From JAEUIA01 sp038330085 (GTDB lineage: Bacteria > Planctomycetota > UBA1135 > GCA-002686595), in contig JBBQNP010000003.1 in NCBI GenBank assembly GCA_038330085.1, positions 1-64,000 on the forward strand: a DNA stretch of 64,000 bases, in the 5' to 3' direction. Numbering within the stretch: the first letter of the stretch is position 1; the number at the start of each line of letters is the position of its first letter. The notes beneath the pieces were generated by a model that worked only from the letters and a program-made list of their open reading frames with translations, did no database searches and was not told where the DNA came from. Positions 8,264 to 16,843 of this stretch are shown here, piece after piece. The translations under genes were made by a program, and so were the position numbers.

Positions 8264-9808
8264 GTGTTCAAGAACGTCGGCAGCAACTGGCTCGTCAACC
8301 TGCTGCAGATGGCGGTCGTGTTGGTGCTCGCGCCGTTCGTTCTGCATCGGCTTGGGCCTGATCAGAACGGTGTCTGGGTCACGATCGTTTCGTTCACGGG
8401 GATCCTGAGCCTCCTCATCCTGGGCGTGCCGATGGCCTCGGTGCGCTTCGTCGCCGAGCACGTCGCGAAGAAGGACGTGCCGCGCATGAACGCGGCGATC
8501 GCGACGTGCTTCGGCATCAGCACGATGCTCGGCGGCGCAGCGCTCCTCGTCGGCGCGATCCTGTGGTTCGTGTTCCGCGCGCGCTACCTCGGCGGACCAG
8601 AAACAGCAGCCTTGCCGGCCGGCGTCGTGAGCGATGCGAGCCTCGCATTCGCGCTCGTGTCGTTGCAGGTCGCGTTCGCGTTCGTGATGCGCCTTCCCTA
8701 CGGAGTGTTCGACGCGTGCCATGACTTCGTCACGCGCAACAAGATCATGGCGGGCGAGCTCGTGCTGCGACTCGCGACGACGATCGGGTTCCTGACGTGG
8801 CGGTCGGAGCTGACTTCGCTCGCGGCGGTGCAGATCGTGTCGATGGTCTTCGAGTTCACGCTCGCGGTCGTCGTCCTGAAACGCCGCCATCCCGAAGTGC
8901 GCATCGGCTACGCGGGCTTCGACAAGTCGCTCGTGCGCTCGATCCTCGGCTTCAGCGTGTTCGCGATGCTGCTCAACGTCGGCACCCTGCTTGCATTTCG
9001 CATGGACGCGATCGTGATCGGCCTGTTCCTGCCGCCGCTCTTCACGACGCAGTTCGACATGGGCAACAAGTTCTTCGATCCGCTGACGAGCCTCCTGATC
9101 GGCGTCGGAGCCGTCGTCATGCCGATGGCGACGCGCTTGCAGGCGACGGGCGAAGAGCCTCTCTTGCGCGCTGTCTTCCTCAAGTGGTCGAAGATCTGCC
9201 TGTCGATCGTGCTCATGATCGGCATCTACCTGATCGTCGCCGGCCCGGACTTCCTCGGCGTGTGGGTCGGCCCCGAGTTCCGTGAGCCGTCAGGCCGAGT
9301 ACTTCAGGTGTTGATGCTCTCGTTCCTGGTCTATTTGCCGGTCCGCGGCGTGGCGCTGCCGATCCTCTTGGGACTCGGACGCCCGCGCGCGCCTGCGATC
9401 GGACTCCTCGTGATGGGCATCGTGAACCTCGGCCTCAGCCTCGCACTCGTTCGACCCTTCGGCATCCTCGGCGTCGCTCTCGGCACCGCGATACCGAACG
9501 TCGTGTTCGCGCTGTTCGTCCTCTGGCTCGCGTGCAAGGACCTCGGCGTTCCGCTCGCCGAGTACGCGAAGTACGTGATCGTGCGCGCAGCGATCGGCGC
9601 AATGTTGCCGCTCAGCGCACTCCTCGTGTTCCGCGAAACGATCGGTCTTGGCTCGTGGCCAGAGCTCATCGCCGGTGGAGCCGCGTTCGTGGCGCTGTTT
9701 TCGACCACGTGGTATCTATTCGTGTATCGCGGTGATGCGCACGTCACGCTGCCGCGGCTGCGCAACGGATCTGGCACAGCCGAGTCGCGACCGGAGAACC
9801 CCGCTTGA
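8264..9808 (+). CDS. Polysaccharide/oligosaccharide flippase (Wzx/MOP superfamily)
   Basis: 514 residues with about 12-14 hydrophobic segments across the whole length, beginning KNVGSNWLVNLLQMAVVLVLAPFVLHRLG. This N-terminal pattern, a first helix followed by a short loop rich in Gly and Asn (LGPDQNGVW), is typical of Polysacc_synt proteins. These flip undecaprenyl-linked oligosaccharides across the inner membrane. The start is uncertain: GTG 8264 is used, with CTG 8240 possible. The stop overlaps the next start as TTGA, so it forms an operon with the SGNH-like protein. The context suggests export and modification of a surface glycan. Confidence 0.88.
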   Translation: MFKNVGSNWLVNLLQMAVVLVLAPFVLHRLGPDQNGVWVTIVSFTGILSLLILGVPMASVRFVAEHVAKKDVPRMNAAIATCFGISTMLGGAALLVGAILWFVFRARYLGGPETAALPAGVVSDASLAFALVSLQVAFAFVMRLPYGVFDACHDFVTRNKIMAGELVLRLATTIGFLTWRSELTSLAAVQIVSMVFEFTLAVVVLKRRHPEVRIGYAGFDKSLVRSILGFSVFAMLLNVGTLLAFRMDAIVIGLFLPPLFTTQFDMGNKFFDPLTSLLIGVGAVVMPMATRLQATGEEPLLRAVFLKWSKICLSIVLMIGIYLIVAGPDFLGVWVGPEFREPSGRVLQVLMLSFLVYLPVRGVALPILLGLGRPRAPAIGLLVMGIVNLGLSLALVRPFGILGVALGTAIPNVVFALFVLWLACKDLGVPLAEYAKYVIVRAAIGAMLPLSALLVFRETIGLGSWPELIAGGAAFVALFSTTWYLFVYRGDAHVTLPRLRNGSGTAESRPENPA

Positions 9809-11115
9809 TCGCTGCACTGTGTACACCGGCCGGATTGGGGATCATGGTCGGATCAGGGATGCTCGCCGGACTGGAAGTGTCGGTCACAATCGCGATCGCC
9901 GCCGCGTCGACCTGCAGCATCCTCTTCGTCGCGGCGGAGTACATCGCGCGCCGCTGGCTCGCGCGTCACGGGCGCCCGTACACGTGGGCACCGTATGCGC
10001 GCACGCGGCTCGTGCTGGACCGCGAGACGTTGCCCACCCTCGAGCCCGTCGTCGAGCATCGCATCAACTCGGAGGGTGAGCGCGGCGATCCGCTCCCCGA
10101 GAACCAGTTCGACATGTTCCGCGTGCTCGTCGTCGGCGGGAGCGCAGCCGAGTGCTGGTTCCTCGATCAGTCCAGTTCCTGGCCGCACGTGATGCAGGAG
10201 GCTCTGCGCAAGCCAGAGAACCTCGCGCGCCTGGGTGCGCGCACCGTGCACGTCGGCAACATCGCGCGCTCGCTCGTCGCCGCGCGCCACATCGACAGCG
10301 TGCTCGAAGGCATCCTGCCGCACTACGACGAGCTCGACGCGATCGTGTTCATGGTCGGCGCGAGCGACATCGTGCACTGGCTCGAGAAGGGCACGCCGAC
10401 CGTCATCGACGACGTGCTGCCGATGTCGAACCTCTTCGCGCAACATCCTGAGGGACCGTTCGGCTGGACGCCGCGCACGATGGCTCTGCGCCGCATCGCT
10501 TCCGCCTGGTATCACCGCGTTCGCCGGCCGGTCCAAGTGCGCGAACGAGCCGGTCGACGCCTCGGCGATGCACGTCGCATGCGCGCGCGTGCCAAGGAGA
10601 TCCTGCACGACGTGCGCGATCCCGCGCCGATGATCGAGGGCTTCGAGTACTGGTTCCAGCGCCTGCTCGAGCGCGCGAAGGCCAAGGCGCGACACGTCGT
10701 CGTCGTGCGCCAGCCCTGGCTCGAGCGCGACTTCACCGCCGAGGAGCAGAAGCTCTTGTGGAGCTTCGCCACCGGTCGCCCCTACGCCGAAGAGGTCACG
10801 CGCTACTACTCGCACGAGGTCGGTTGGGAGCTGCACCACCTGATCGACCGCAGCGTCTCACGCCTCGCGAAGCGCGCCGGCGTCGAGCAGGTCGACCTGA
10901 TGCCGATCATCCCGCACGACTTCGAGCACTACTACGACGAGCATCACCACACGCCTCGCGGTTGTGCGCTCATCGGCAAAGTCGTGGCGCAGGCGATCCT
11001 CACTTCAGTCCAGCATCAAGCGCCGGTCCTCAAGCATCCGCTCGGTGCGACGCATGTGCGCGGATCCGCGCGACCCGAGTCACGGAAGTCGGTCGATCGC
11101 GGCAACCAGCACTGA
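9805..11115 (+). CDS. Membrane-anchored SGNH/GDSL-like hydrolase
   Basis: 436 residues. An N-terminal TM segment (about 15-45) is followed by an extracytoplasmic domain. FRVLVVGGSAAECWF matches the SGNH block I (GxSxxE), with the candidate nucleophile Ser in GGSAAE near residue 113. FMVGASDIVHW resembles block III, with Asp in place of Asn. HHHTPRGCALIGKVVAQAI near the C-terminus resembles block V, where the catalytic Asp and His sit (YYDEHHHT). The likely role is O-acyl transfer or de-acylation on exported glycans, consistent with the overlapping flippase gene. The start TTG at 9805 overlaps the flippase stop and has GGAG 8 nt upstream; ATG 9844 is the alternative. The last 40 residues are low-complexity. 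Confidence 0.75.
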   Translation: MIAALCTPAGLGIMVGSGMLAGLEVSVTIAIAAASTCSILFVAAEYIARRWLARHGRPYTWAPYARTRLVLDRETLPTLEPVVEHRINSEGERGDPLPENQFDMFRVLVVGGSAAECWFLDQSSSWPHVMQEALRKPENLARLGARTVHVGNIARSLVAARHIDSVLEGILPHYDELDAIVFMVGASDIVHWLEKGTPTVIDDVLPMSNLFAQHPEGPFGWTPRTMALRRIASAWYHRVRRPVQVRERAGRRLGDARRMRARAKEILHDVRDPAPMIEGFEYWFQRLLERAKAKARHVVVVRQPWLERDFTAEEQKLLWSFATGRPYAEEVTRYYSHEVGWELHHLIDRSVSRLAKRAGVEQVDLMPIIPHDFEHYYDEHHHTPRGCALIGKVVAQAILTSVQHQAPVLKHPLGATHVRGSARPESRKSVDRGNQH

Positions 11116-11638
11116 GTGCGATTTCGCGCGCGAGCACGCGTCGCACCAATCCAAGCCACTCTGAAATGTCCGCGCAATCAAGTGGGTGTCTTGGTTCAGC
11201 GAGGCGTGCTGCCGACCGTTCCGCCCGACTTCCGGCACCAGCGTGACCCAGAAGGCCGTGAACTTCGAACAGTCCGATCCCGAATTCGACGCCCTGGTCA
11301 TCCAGATCTTCGGACCGGTCTTCACACGATCGGGTCACTGAGGACCCTGCGGGCCGGCATCCATCAAGTGGACGGCAACCTCAAGATCCGGATCCGGCGA
11401 GGCACGGGCCACGTGAGTGGATTTCCTGATCACACTCTCGCCGTTGACTCATCCGGTCATCGTCGTCGCAGCGCACCCATCGCGAGGTGACGGACCAGGC
11501 TAGTCATCGCGCCGTCGAGCCGTTGCAAGGGGTGCAAGCTCACAAACGTCGCGGAATCAAGTTTCGGCATCGGACCGGTCAGGCCGGCACGTTCACACGG
11601 CGGAAGCGGCAGATGGCGCCGACGCGAGCTCGATTGCT
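11116..11638. other. Non-coding stretch with no supported gene
   Basis: 523 nt between the SGNH-like gene and the lipoprotein gene. Reading frames here encode only Arg/Pro-rich sequences without family features. The one structured item is a 23-bp segment (11467-11489) nearly identical to the 3' end of the YbhN-type gene (see findings). No hairpin terminator with a T-run was seen. Confidence 0.5.
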
Positions 11639-12283
11639 TCACTCTGGCCCGGGCCAGCGGATCACGCGTGACACTGCAGGCGCGGGCTTGGCGCCGGCGA
11701 GAACGTCGCGCAGCTTCCGCATCTCCGTGTCCCACACGCCGATGAACCGCATCTCGTCGGAAAACCGGCTGGCGATCTCGTCCCGCGTACTCGGATCCAC
11801 GACGATCCGATTGAACCTCGTCTTCAGGATCGTCGGCAGATCGGGTGCCATCGTGTGAAACGTGCTCACGCGATGCCGGCCAGCTTCGTCCACGAAACCG
11901 AGCACCATCGCGCTCTGTTCGAGCATCCAGCCTTGATTCGGCATGTCTTCGAACGATCGCAGGGCCGATCGGATGTCGGCAACCGTCGAGGATGCATCAG
12001 CGACGGGAATGGTGGCCTGCGCGAGATCAGCACTCGTTGGCTCCAGAACTCCGCGCCAGAGGACGTCGCCGTTATTCCAAATGGCGAGAAGCAGTCGCTT
12101 GCCTGCGTCGCCACTCGGCTCGGGAAAGGCCTCGATCCAGAGCGCCACGACTGGAGCCTCGCCACCTGAGTCGATGGGGAATGCCAGCTTCGGATCCTCG
12201 TGGCCCCGGCATGCCGCCAAACCGAACGACAAGGCGAGCACTGCTTGAACTGCGAGAGCCCGCGCTGGGTTTGAACCAACCAT
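11639..12283 (-). CDS. Lipoprotein of unknown function
   Basis: 214 residues. An n-region (SNPAR), a hydrophobic core and the lipobox GLAAC (acylated Cys at 25) mark it as a lipoprotein. The mature domain contains VVALWIEAFPEP, RLLLAIWNNGDVLWRG and MRFIGVWDTEMRKL and has no recognisable catalytic motif. It lies 44 nt downstream of the YbhN-type membrane protein on the same strand, so it is probably co-transcribed. The ATG at 12283 gives the shortest sensible signal peptide. Confidence 0.75.
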   Translation of the reverse strand: MVGSNPARALAVQAVLALSFGLAACRGHEDPKLAFPIDSGGEAPVVALWIEAFPEPSGDAGKRLLLAIWNNGDVLWRGVLEPTSADLAQATIPVADASSTVADIRSALRSFEDMPNQGWMLEQSAMVLGFVDEAGRHRVSTFHTMAPDLPTILKTRFNRIVVDPSTRDEIASRFSDEMRFIGVWDTEMRKLRDVLAGAKPAPAVSRVIRWPGPE

Positions 12284-12327
12284 GCGTGTCCGAACTACCC
12301 GATCAGCCCGGCTCGGTTTCCTCGCGC

Positions 12328-13344
12328 TCAACGCTTGCGCAGCGCACCCATCACGAGGTGCCCGATCACGCCGATCACGATCACGTTGAACAGTTGCACG
12401 ATGTGCAAGCCCAACCCGGTCGCGACGGCCACGTCTTTCGGCACCCCGAGCAGCCCGAAGCCGAGCACCCAACCGGCCTCCAACGTGCCGAAGCTCGCGA
12501 ACGCGCTGATCGGGATCTGAGCGGTCAAGATCGCGACGCTCGAGCCGAACGTCGCCGCAGCCAACGTCGTACTCTCCGGCAAACCCAATCCGCGCGCGAG
12601 CACGGCGCAGAACAAGAAAATCGACGCCCAGATCGGCACCGACACGAGCGTCGCGGCGAACAACCGCTTGCCTCCGCCCGCGACGCGCAACGCGGCCGAC
12701 ACGCCTGCGCCCATACCGAGCAACTTGCGACCGATCCCCGTGCGCGCGATGCCAAGCTTGCTCACGACCGAAGTCACCGCTCGCAACAACAGATCGCCGC
12801 GCGCGCTCAACAGGAAGCACGCGACCGACACCAGCGCGAGACCCGCTCCGGCCGGGACGAACCAACCGATCTTTGGATAGGTGTGCGACGCCCCCAGCAC
12901 GAAGCACGCGATCGAGAACCCGCCCGACAACGTGGCCAAGTCCAGCAACCTCGACACGACCAACGCCGCGATGCCGCTCGACGCCGAAACGCCGCACACC
13001 TGGTTCGAGTACAGCACGAACGTCGCTTCGCCGATCTTTGCGGGCAGCACGAACGCGGCCATCGAGTACGCCGAGACCACGGCCATGAACGGCGCGAATG
13101 GCGGACGCTCTTCCGGCGGCAGCAGCACCTGGAACCTCAGCGTGCGCAGCACGTACATCGCGACGTGCAACCCGAGCGCGCTGAAGTACGTGCCGACCGT
13201 TAGCTTGCCCCATGTGCGCTCGAAGTCGTGCACATCCACGCCGCCCCACAAGAACAGCGGCACGAGCAACACCGCCGCGAGCAACAACGAGAGAATGATC
13301 CTGCGCAACGTTCGCGCTCCGAGCGATTCGTTCCCAGGCGGCAT
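12328..13344 (-). CDS. YbhN-type membrane protein (LPG synthase TM domain family)
   Basis: 338 residues with about eight hydrophobic segments. Family landmarks are the segment HVAMYVLRTLRFQVLLPPEE, the loop AYSMAAFVLPAKIGEATFVLYSNQ, VVSRLLDLATLSGG and FASFGTLEAGWVLG. This is the lysylphosphatidylglycerol synthase transmembrane/UPF0104 fold (PF03706) without the C-terminal aminoacyl-transfer domain, so it is probably a lipid-linked intermediate transporter or flippase and not MprF itself. It is the first gene of an operon with a lipoprotein. The start ATG 13344 lies about 120 nt from repeat copy A. Confidence 0.9.
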   Translation of the reverse strand: MPPGNESLGARTLRRIILSLLLAAVLLVPLFLWGGVDVHDFERTWGKLTVGTYFSALGLHVAMYVLRTLRFQVLLPPEERPPFAPFMAVVSAYSMAAFVLPAKIGEATFVLYSNQVCGVSASSGIAALVVSRLLDLATLSGGFSIACFVLGASHTYPKIGWFVPAGAGLALVSVACFLLSARGDLLLRAVTSVVSKLGIARTGIGRKLLGMGAGVSAALRVAGGGKRLFAATLVSVPIWASIFLFCAVLARGLGLPESTTLAAATFGSSVAILTAQIPISAFASFGTLEAGWVLGFGLLGVPKDVAVATGLGLHIVQLFNVIVIGVIGHLVMGALRKR

Positions 13345-13464
13345 TCGCGGGGATGGTACGTGCCGAGCCCGACTAGTTCACGGCGCAGCCGCCAACGGGC
13401 ATCGCTATCGCTCTCGTCGATTCACTCGCGTCCGATGTGGTTCATGGAGCGGGTTGGGCGTGCC

Positions 13465-13511
13465 GTGCCAGGCACCGGTCGCCGGGAATACCGGCTACCG
13501 GCGCCAGGCAC
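13465..13511. repeat. REP-like palindromic hairpin, copy A1
   Basis: 47-bp imperfect palindrome. GTGCCAGGCACC (13465-13476) and GGCGCCAGGCAC (13500-13511) flank an inner stem GGTCGCCGG/CCGGCTACC around a GAATA loop. It has the same ends and loop motif as the hairpins at 13808 and 42881 but a different stem sequence. It is the left end of structured element copy A. Confidence 0.75.
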
Positions 13512-13745
13512 GACCCGCGCACTGTCCGACAAGACCCGTTGATGCACGACGCACGGCAACAGAAGGTGCGGCCGCCCCTCGTGCAATGTGTCCGCTATCG
13601 AACCGGCCGGCGCGAGCCGACTGGTACCCCAGGCGACTCGCGCCGGTCGGAGCCGCGCCGTCGGCGCGGAACAGCTTGCTGCGATCTTGGTGCTTCCCGC
13701 GATCGCTCCAGCCGCTGAGTGAGTGGACATCCCTCTCACCACCGC
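13465..13745. repeat. Multi-hairpin structured intergenic element, copy A
   Basis: The whole 281-nt unit matches 42881-43161 in architecture: a REP-like hairpin (13465-13511), a roughly 92-nt spacer, and a long stem (13604-13616 pairs with 13637-13649, with an inner CTGG/CCAG tip). Next come a GC hairpin (13653-13659 with 13663-13669, loop GTC), the conserved tail GGAACAGCTTGCTGCGATCT, and a shared end CATCCCTCTCACC. It is probably a dispersed non-coding repeat or structured RNA; no reading frame in it is convincing. It occupies most of the 518-nt gap between the YbhN-type gene and the HEAT/VWA gene. Confidence 0.7.
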
Positions 13746-13807
13746 GTGCATCCATCCGCACCGGAAGAGTCCTCGGGCCCCGAACTCCGGCACGGAATGA
13801 TCGAGCG

Positions 13808-13856
13808 GTGCCAGGCACCTGCTGCGCCGAATACCGCGCAGCAGGAGCCAGGCACC
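13808..13856. repeat. REP-like palindromic hairpin, copy A2
   Basis: GTGCCAGGCACC (13808-13819), then the perfect stem CCTGCTGCGC/GCGCAGCAGG (13818-13827 with 13836-13845) around the loop CGAATACC, then AGCCAGGCACC (13846-13856). It ends 6 nt past the stop of the HEAT/VWA gene, so on the minus strand it could act as a 3' stabiliser or Rho-independent-like stop without T-run. Confidence 0.75.
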
Positions 13857-13862
13857 CCCCGC

Positions 13863-16193
13863 TCATTCGAACTTCACGCTCGTCCCGCCCGAATCCTGCG
13901 CCAACCACTCCAACACTTGGAACTGCCCCGCGATCTGGATCGTGTTGATCTGGATCTTTCTGTGCTCGTTCCAGGCCTTGACGTGCTCGCGAATCGTCCC
14001 CGGATCGATGACATCCCCGACCGTCGGCTCACCGTCCGACATGATGAAGATCGTGTCGACGTCCGGATCCGTGAACGCGGCCTTCACCGCCCCATACAAG
14101 TTGGTCCCGCCGAACGCCTTCAACTTGTCGACGAACGCCACCGCATCCGTCCGGTTCTTCTCATTGGCCGCCGCCAAACTCCCATCCACCCACTTCTCGA
14201 CGTCGCTCGAGAACGTGTAGATGTTGAACAACGCCGAAGGATCCAGACTCTGGATGCACTTCGACAGCTCGCTCTTCGCGACCTCCATCCGGTTCGCAGC
14301 GGGCTTGCCCTTGTAATCGTTGGTCAAGTCCCAATCCATCGAGCCTGAGATGTCGATGATGAAGATGACACGGTGGCTGATGATGCGGATGCCGAAGAAC
14401 TTGGAGTCGATGTGCGTCTCTTGCCGCAACCGCCACTCCTCTTCACCCGTCTTGATCTTCTCGAGGTCCGCGTCCGACAAGATCTGGAAGTTCGCGCCGT
14501 TCTCCTTCCACCAGTTGTCCCACGCCACCGAATTGTCGGCGTAAGGCTGCCCCGTCAACCGCCACAGCGTGTTGGCGAACTCGTTCTGCATCCGGCCTTC
14601 TTCCTTGGCCATCCGCAGGATGATCGGGCTGATCGCCTCCTTGGCGTGCATGCGCTCGAGCGCTTCGAGTGCCGCGAGCCGCGTCGACCAGTTCTTGTCG
14701 TCGAGCGCCGCCACGAGCTGATCGATGTGCGCCTTGTCGGCCGAGTTCCCGAGCGCGTCGAGCGCGAGGCTGCGCACCTCGGGATCGTCGTTCTTCGTCA
14801 TCTCGATCAGCTTGTCGATCCACTTCGGATCGCCCTGCCGGATCATCGCCGTGGCGGTCATCGCGGCGCGCATGATCTCGCGGTCCTTGGTGCCCTTCTC
14901 CCACATCTTCTGCAGGGTTTCGATCGCGTCCTGGTACTTGCGCTCGCCCAGGATCTTGGCCGCCGCGATGACGACCTCCTTGTCCTTGTCCTGCAGCATG
15001 CGCAGGAGCGCCTTGTCGACGTGGTCGTCCTTCAGGCCGCGCACCGCGTAGATCTGGAAGAGCTTCTCGCCGACGTTCTTGCCGCGCCCGAGCTCCGCGA
15101 TCAGGTCCTTGTTGACGTCAGCATCGTTGAACCCGATCAGGATCTCGGCGAGACCGCGCCTGAGTTCGATCGGCGACGTGTTGTTCGTCGCGCGCTTCAG
15201 GAACTCCGCCGCGACCTTGGTGCCCTGGATCTTGGCCATCACGCGCGCCGCGATGACGCGGTTCTCGGGCAGCTCCGCGTCGTCCTTGAAGATCTTCTCC
15301 GCGAAATCGAAGGTCTTCTTCTCCCCGCGCGCAGCCATCTCCTCGAGCGCAGCGCGGTGGATCTTCGGGTAGGGATCGTCGTTGGCTTTTTCGAGCTCCT
15401 CGATCTTGAGCGAAGAAGCGAGCGCTTCGAACGCCGTGAGCCGGATCGCGCCTTGCATCACGACAGCTTTGGGCTTGCCCGGATCCGCCTTCGTGTCCTT
15501 GGGATCCTTGTCGTCCTTGCCCTTCTTGCCCTTGTTCTTCTTGTCTTCCTTGGCTTCCTTCTTGGCGGCTTTCTCGGCCTTGTCGTGCTCTTCCTTGCGC
15601 TCTTTCTCGGCCTTCTCGTCGATCGTGAAAATTTGCTTGTACCAGACGAGATCGTCCTTCGTGGCCATCTTGACGTGCAGCTTCATGGCCTTCTCGCGCA
15701 CGCCGTCGTCAGCAGGTGACGTCACGATCATCCGCAAGAAGTCCTTGCCGTGGCCCGGGCACGCGCCGAGCGAATCGAGCGCGGCATCGCGCAGCTCCGT
15801 CTCGCTCGCTCCGGTCGCGATGTCCATGAGCATCTGGAGTGCAGGCTGCTCCGCGTCCGCCACGCCGTCGAACGCCGGCATCGCGCGCACGACCTCGCGC
15901 TTCATGAACGTCGTCTTCATCGTGTCGTAGACCTGCTTGATGCCGTCGAACGCGGCGCGCGAACGCAGGTTCGCCAGGTCCTTGATCTTCTCGGGCTTGG
16001 CGCGGTCGGCCTGGTCGACGATCTCCTTGGTCAGCGCGACCGCCGGATCGGCGGCCTTTGCGTCTTGGATCGGAGCCGGCATGGCCAGGGCGCGCAGGGC
16101 CACCGCACCACCGAAAAGCATCGTGAGGAGGCCGAAGGAGACGACGAGACGGGTCGCGGAGCGGCCACAGGTGCGGGGACGGGAACGAATCAT
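13863..16193 (-). CDS. Secreted or anchored HEAT-repeat protein with VWA domain
   Basis: 776 residues. A basic N-terminus and one hydrophobic segment (about 14-36) give a signal anchor. Residues about 60-190 and 235-590 are alpha-solenoid repeats of HEAT type (for example EVRSLALDALGNSADKAH). They are interrupted at about 190-235 by an extreme Lys/Glu/Asp linker. A von Willebrand A domain occupies about 605-776. Its MIDAS motif DISGSMDWD (DxSxS) is intact and the later IMSDGEPT supplies the metal-binding Asp. VWA domains bind protein partners through a divalent metal, so this is likely a periplasmic scaffold. ATG 16193 was chosen over one 45 nt upstream because it gives a normal signal. REP-like hairpin A2 follows the stop directly. 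Confidence 0.88.
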   Translation of the reverse strand: MIRSRPRTCGRSATRLVVSFGLLTMLFGGAVALRALAMPAPIQDAKAADPAVALTKEIVDQADRAKPEKIKDLANLRSRAAFDGIKQVYDTMKTTFMKREVVRAMPAFDGVADAEQPALQMLMDIATGASETELRDAALDSLGACPGHGKDFLRMIVTSPADDGVREKAMKLHVKMATKDDLVWYKQIFTIDEKAEKERKEEHDKAEKAAKKEAKEDKKNKGKKGKDDKDPKDTKADPGKPKAVVMQGAIRLTAFEALASSLKIEELEKANDDPYPKIHRAALEEMAARGEKKTFDFAEKIFKDDAELPENRVIAARVMAKIQGTKVAAEFLKRATNNTSPIELRRGLAEILIGFNDADVNKDLIAELGRGKNVGEKLFQIYAVRGLKDDHVDKALLRMLQDKDKEVVIAAAKILGERKYQDAIETLQKMWEKGTKDREIMRAAMTATAMIRQGDPKWIDKLIEMTKNDDPEVRSLALDALGNSADKAHIDQLVAALDDKNWSTRLAALEALERMHAKEAISPIILRMAKEEGRMQNEFANTLWRLTGQPYADNSVAWDNWWKENGANFQILSDADLEKIKTGEEEWRLRQETHIDSKFFGIRIISHRVIFIIDISGSMDWDLTNDYKGKPAANRMEVAKSELSKCIQSLDPSALFNIYTFSSDVEKWVDGSLAAANEKNRTDAVAFVDKLKAFGGTNLYGAVKAAFTDPDVDTIFIMSDGEPTVGDVIDPGTIREHVKAWNEHRKIQINTIQIAGQFQVLEWLAQDSGGTSVKFE

Positions 16194-16282
16194 GCGGTTC
16201 ACCAGGGGGATTTCGGGCTCGAAGCGAGGCCCCTCCATTTCGCGCCGTGATCTGCCGATAGCAAGCCCCCCTGCATTTTCGG

Positions 16283-16843
16283 GTGCCTGATCGGCTCGAG
16301 GTCAGGGTCCGCGCCAACCCGGCCGACAGCCGGGGCATGCACTCGACCCGCCTCGACGGCCGGGTCCTCTCGCTGTCTTACCCCGGATCTTCCCTCCCGG
16401 AACAACTCCCCGTGTTCGATCTCGGTTCTCGCATCATCAATTCGGACACGCACCTTCCTTCCGAGAAGGCGCGCACCCTCCTGCGCAAGCTGCGCGATCT
16501 CAACCTGACGACGGGTCCGGTCGCCGTCACGCGCGATTCCCGCGTGTCGATCGGCGGTTGCCTGTCGCTCGACGGGCCGGCCGAAGCGGGTGTGCGCTAC
16601 CGCGTGCGCCTGCCTGACGGAGCCGAGGGCAGGCTCGAGATCGGCATCGAAGGCGCGCGCATGACGCTCGCCCTCGTGGGCCCGACGAGTGCTTCGACGC
16701 GCGCACTTTCGATCGACGTCACGTGCGATCAGCGCGGGCGTGCCTGCGCACGCACGATCGGGGCCCGGGTGCTGCCTGAAAGCACGGACACGCGCGCGCT
16801 CGAGCACTTCCTGCGCCGAGTCGTGCGCGCGCTCGCCGGCTGA
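16283..16843 (+). CDS. Hypothetical protein
   Basis: Up to 186 residues from GTG 16283; ATG 16337 would give 168. No family recognised. The middle and end read like a folded beta-rich domain (VSIGGCLSLDGPAEAG, EGRLEIGIEGARMTLALVG), and the C-terminus ends in an amphipathic helix (LEHFLRRVVRALAG). It is divergent from the HEAT/VWA gene and 130 nt upstream of the hybrid kinase on the same strand. The opposite strand is open too but Arg-rich, as expected of a shadow frame. Treat as a probable gene. Confidence 0.5.
   Translation: MPDRLEVRVRANPADSRGMHSTRLDGRVLSLSYPGSSLPEQLPVFDLGSRIINSDTHLPSEKARTLLRKLRDLNLTTGPVAVTRDSRVSIGGCLSLDGPAEAGVRYRVRLPDGAEGRLEIGIEGARMTLALVGPTSASTRALSIDVTCDQRGRACARTIGARVLPESTDTRALEHFLRRVVRALAG

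Noticed and set aside
7289..8890. A 533-residue minus-strand frame with the methyltransferase at its end
   Set aside because: The first about 270 residues are His/Arg/Asp-rich shadow of the flippase gene; the methyltransferase begins at 8083.
11116..11490. A 124-residue frame after the SGNH-like gene
   Set aside because: Arg/Pro/His-rich composition, no Shine-Dalgarno and no recognisable fold.
13422..13948. Several short frames inside repeat copy A that share a Cys-Ser-Ala-Pro phrase with frames in copy B
   Set aside because: The shared phrase is the translation of the conserved hairpin region; frames differ in start, length and everything else, so the DNA or RNA is conserved and not a protein.
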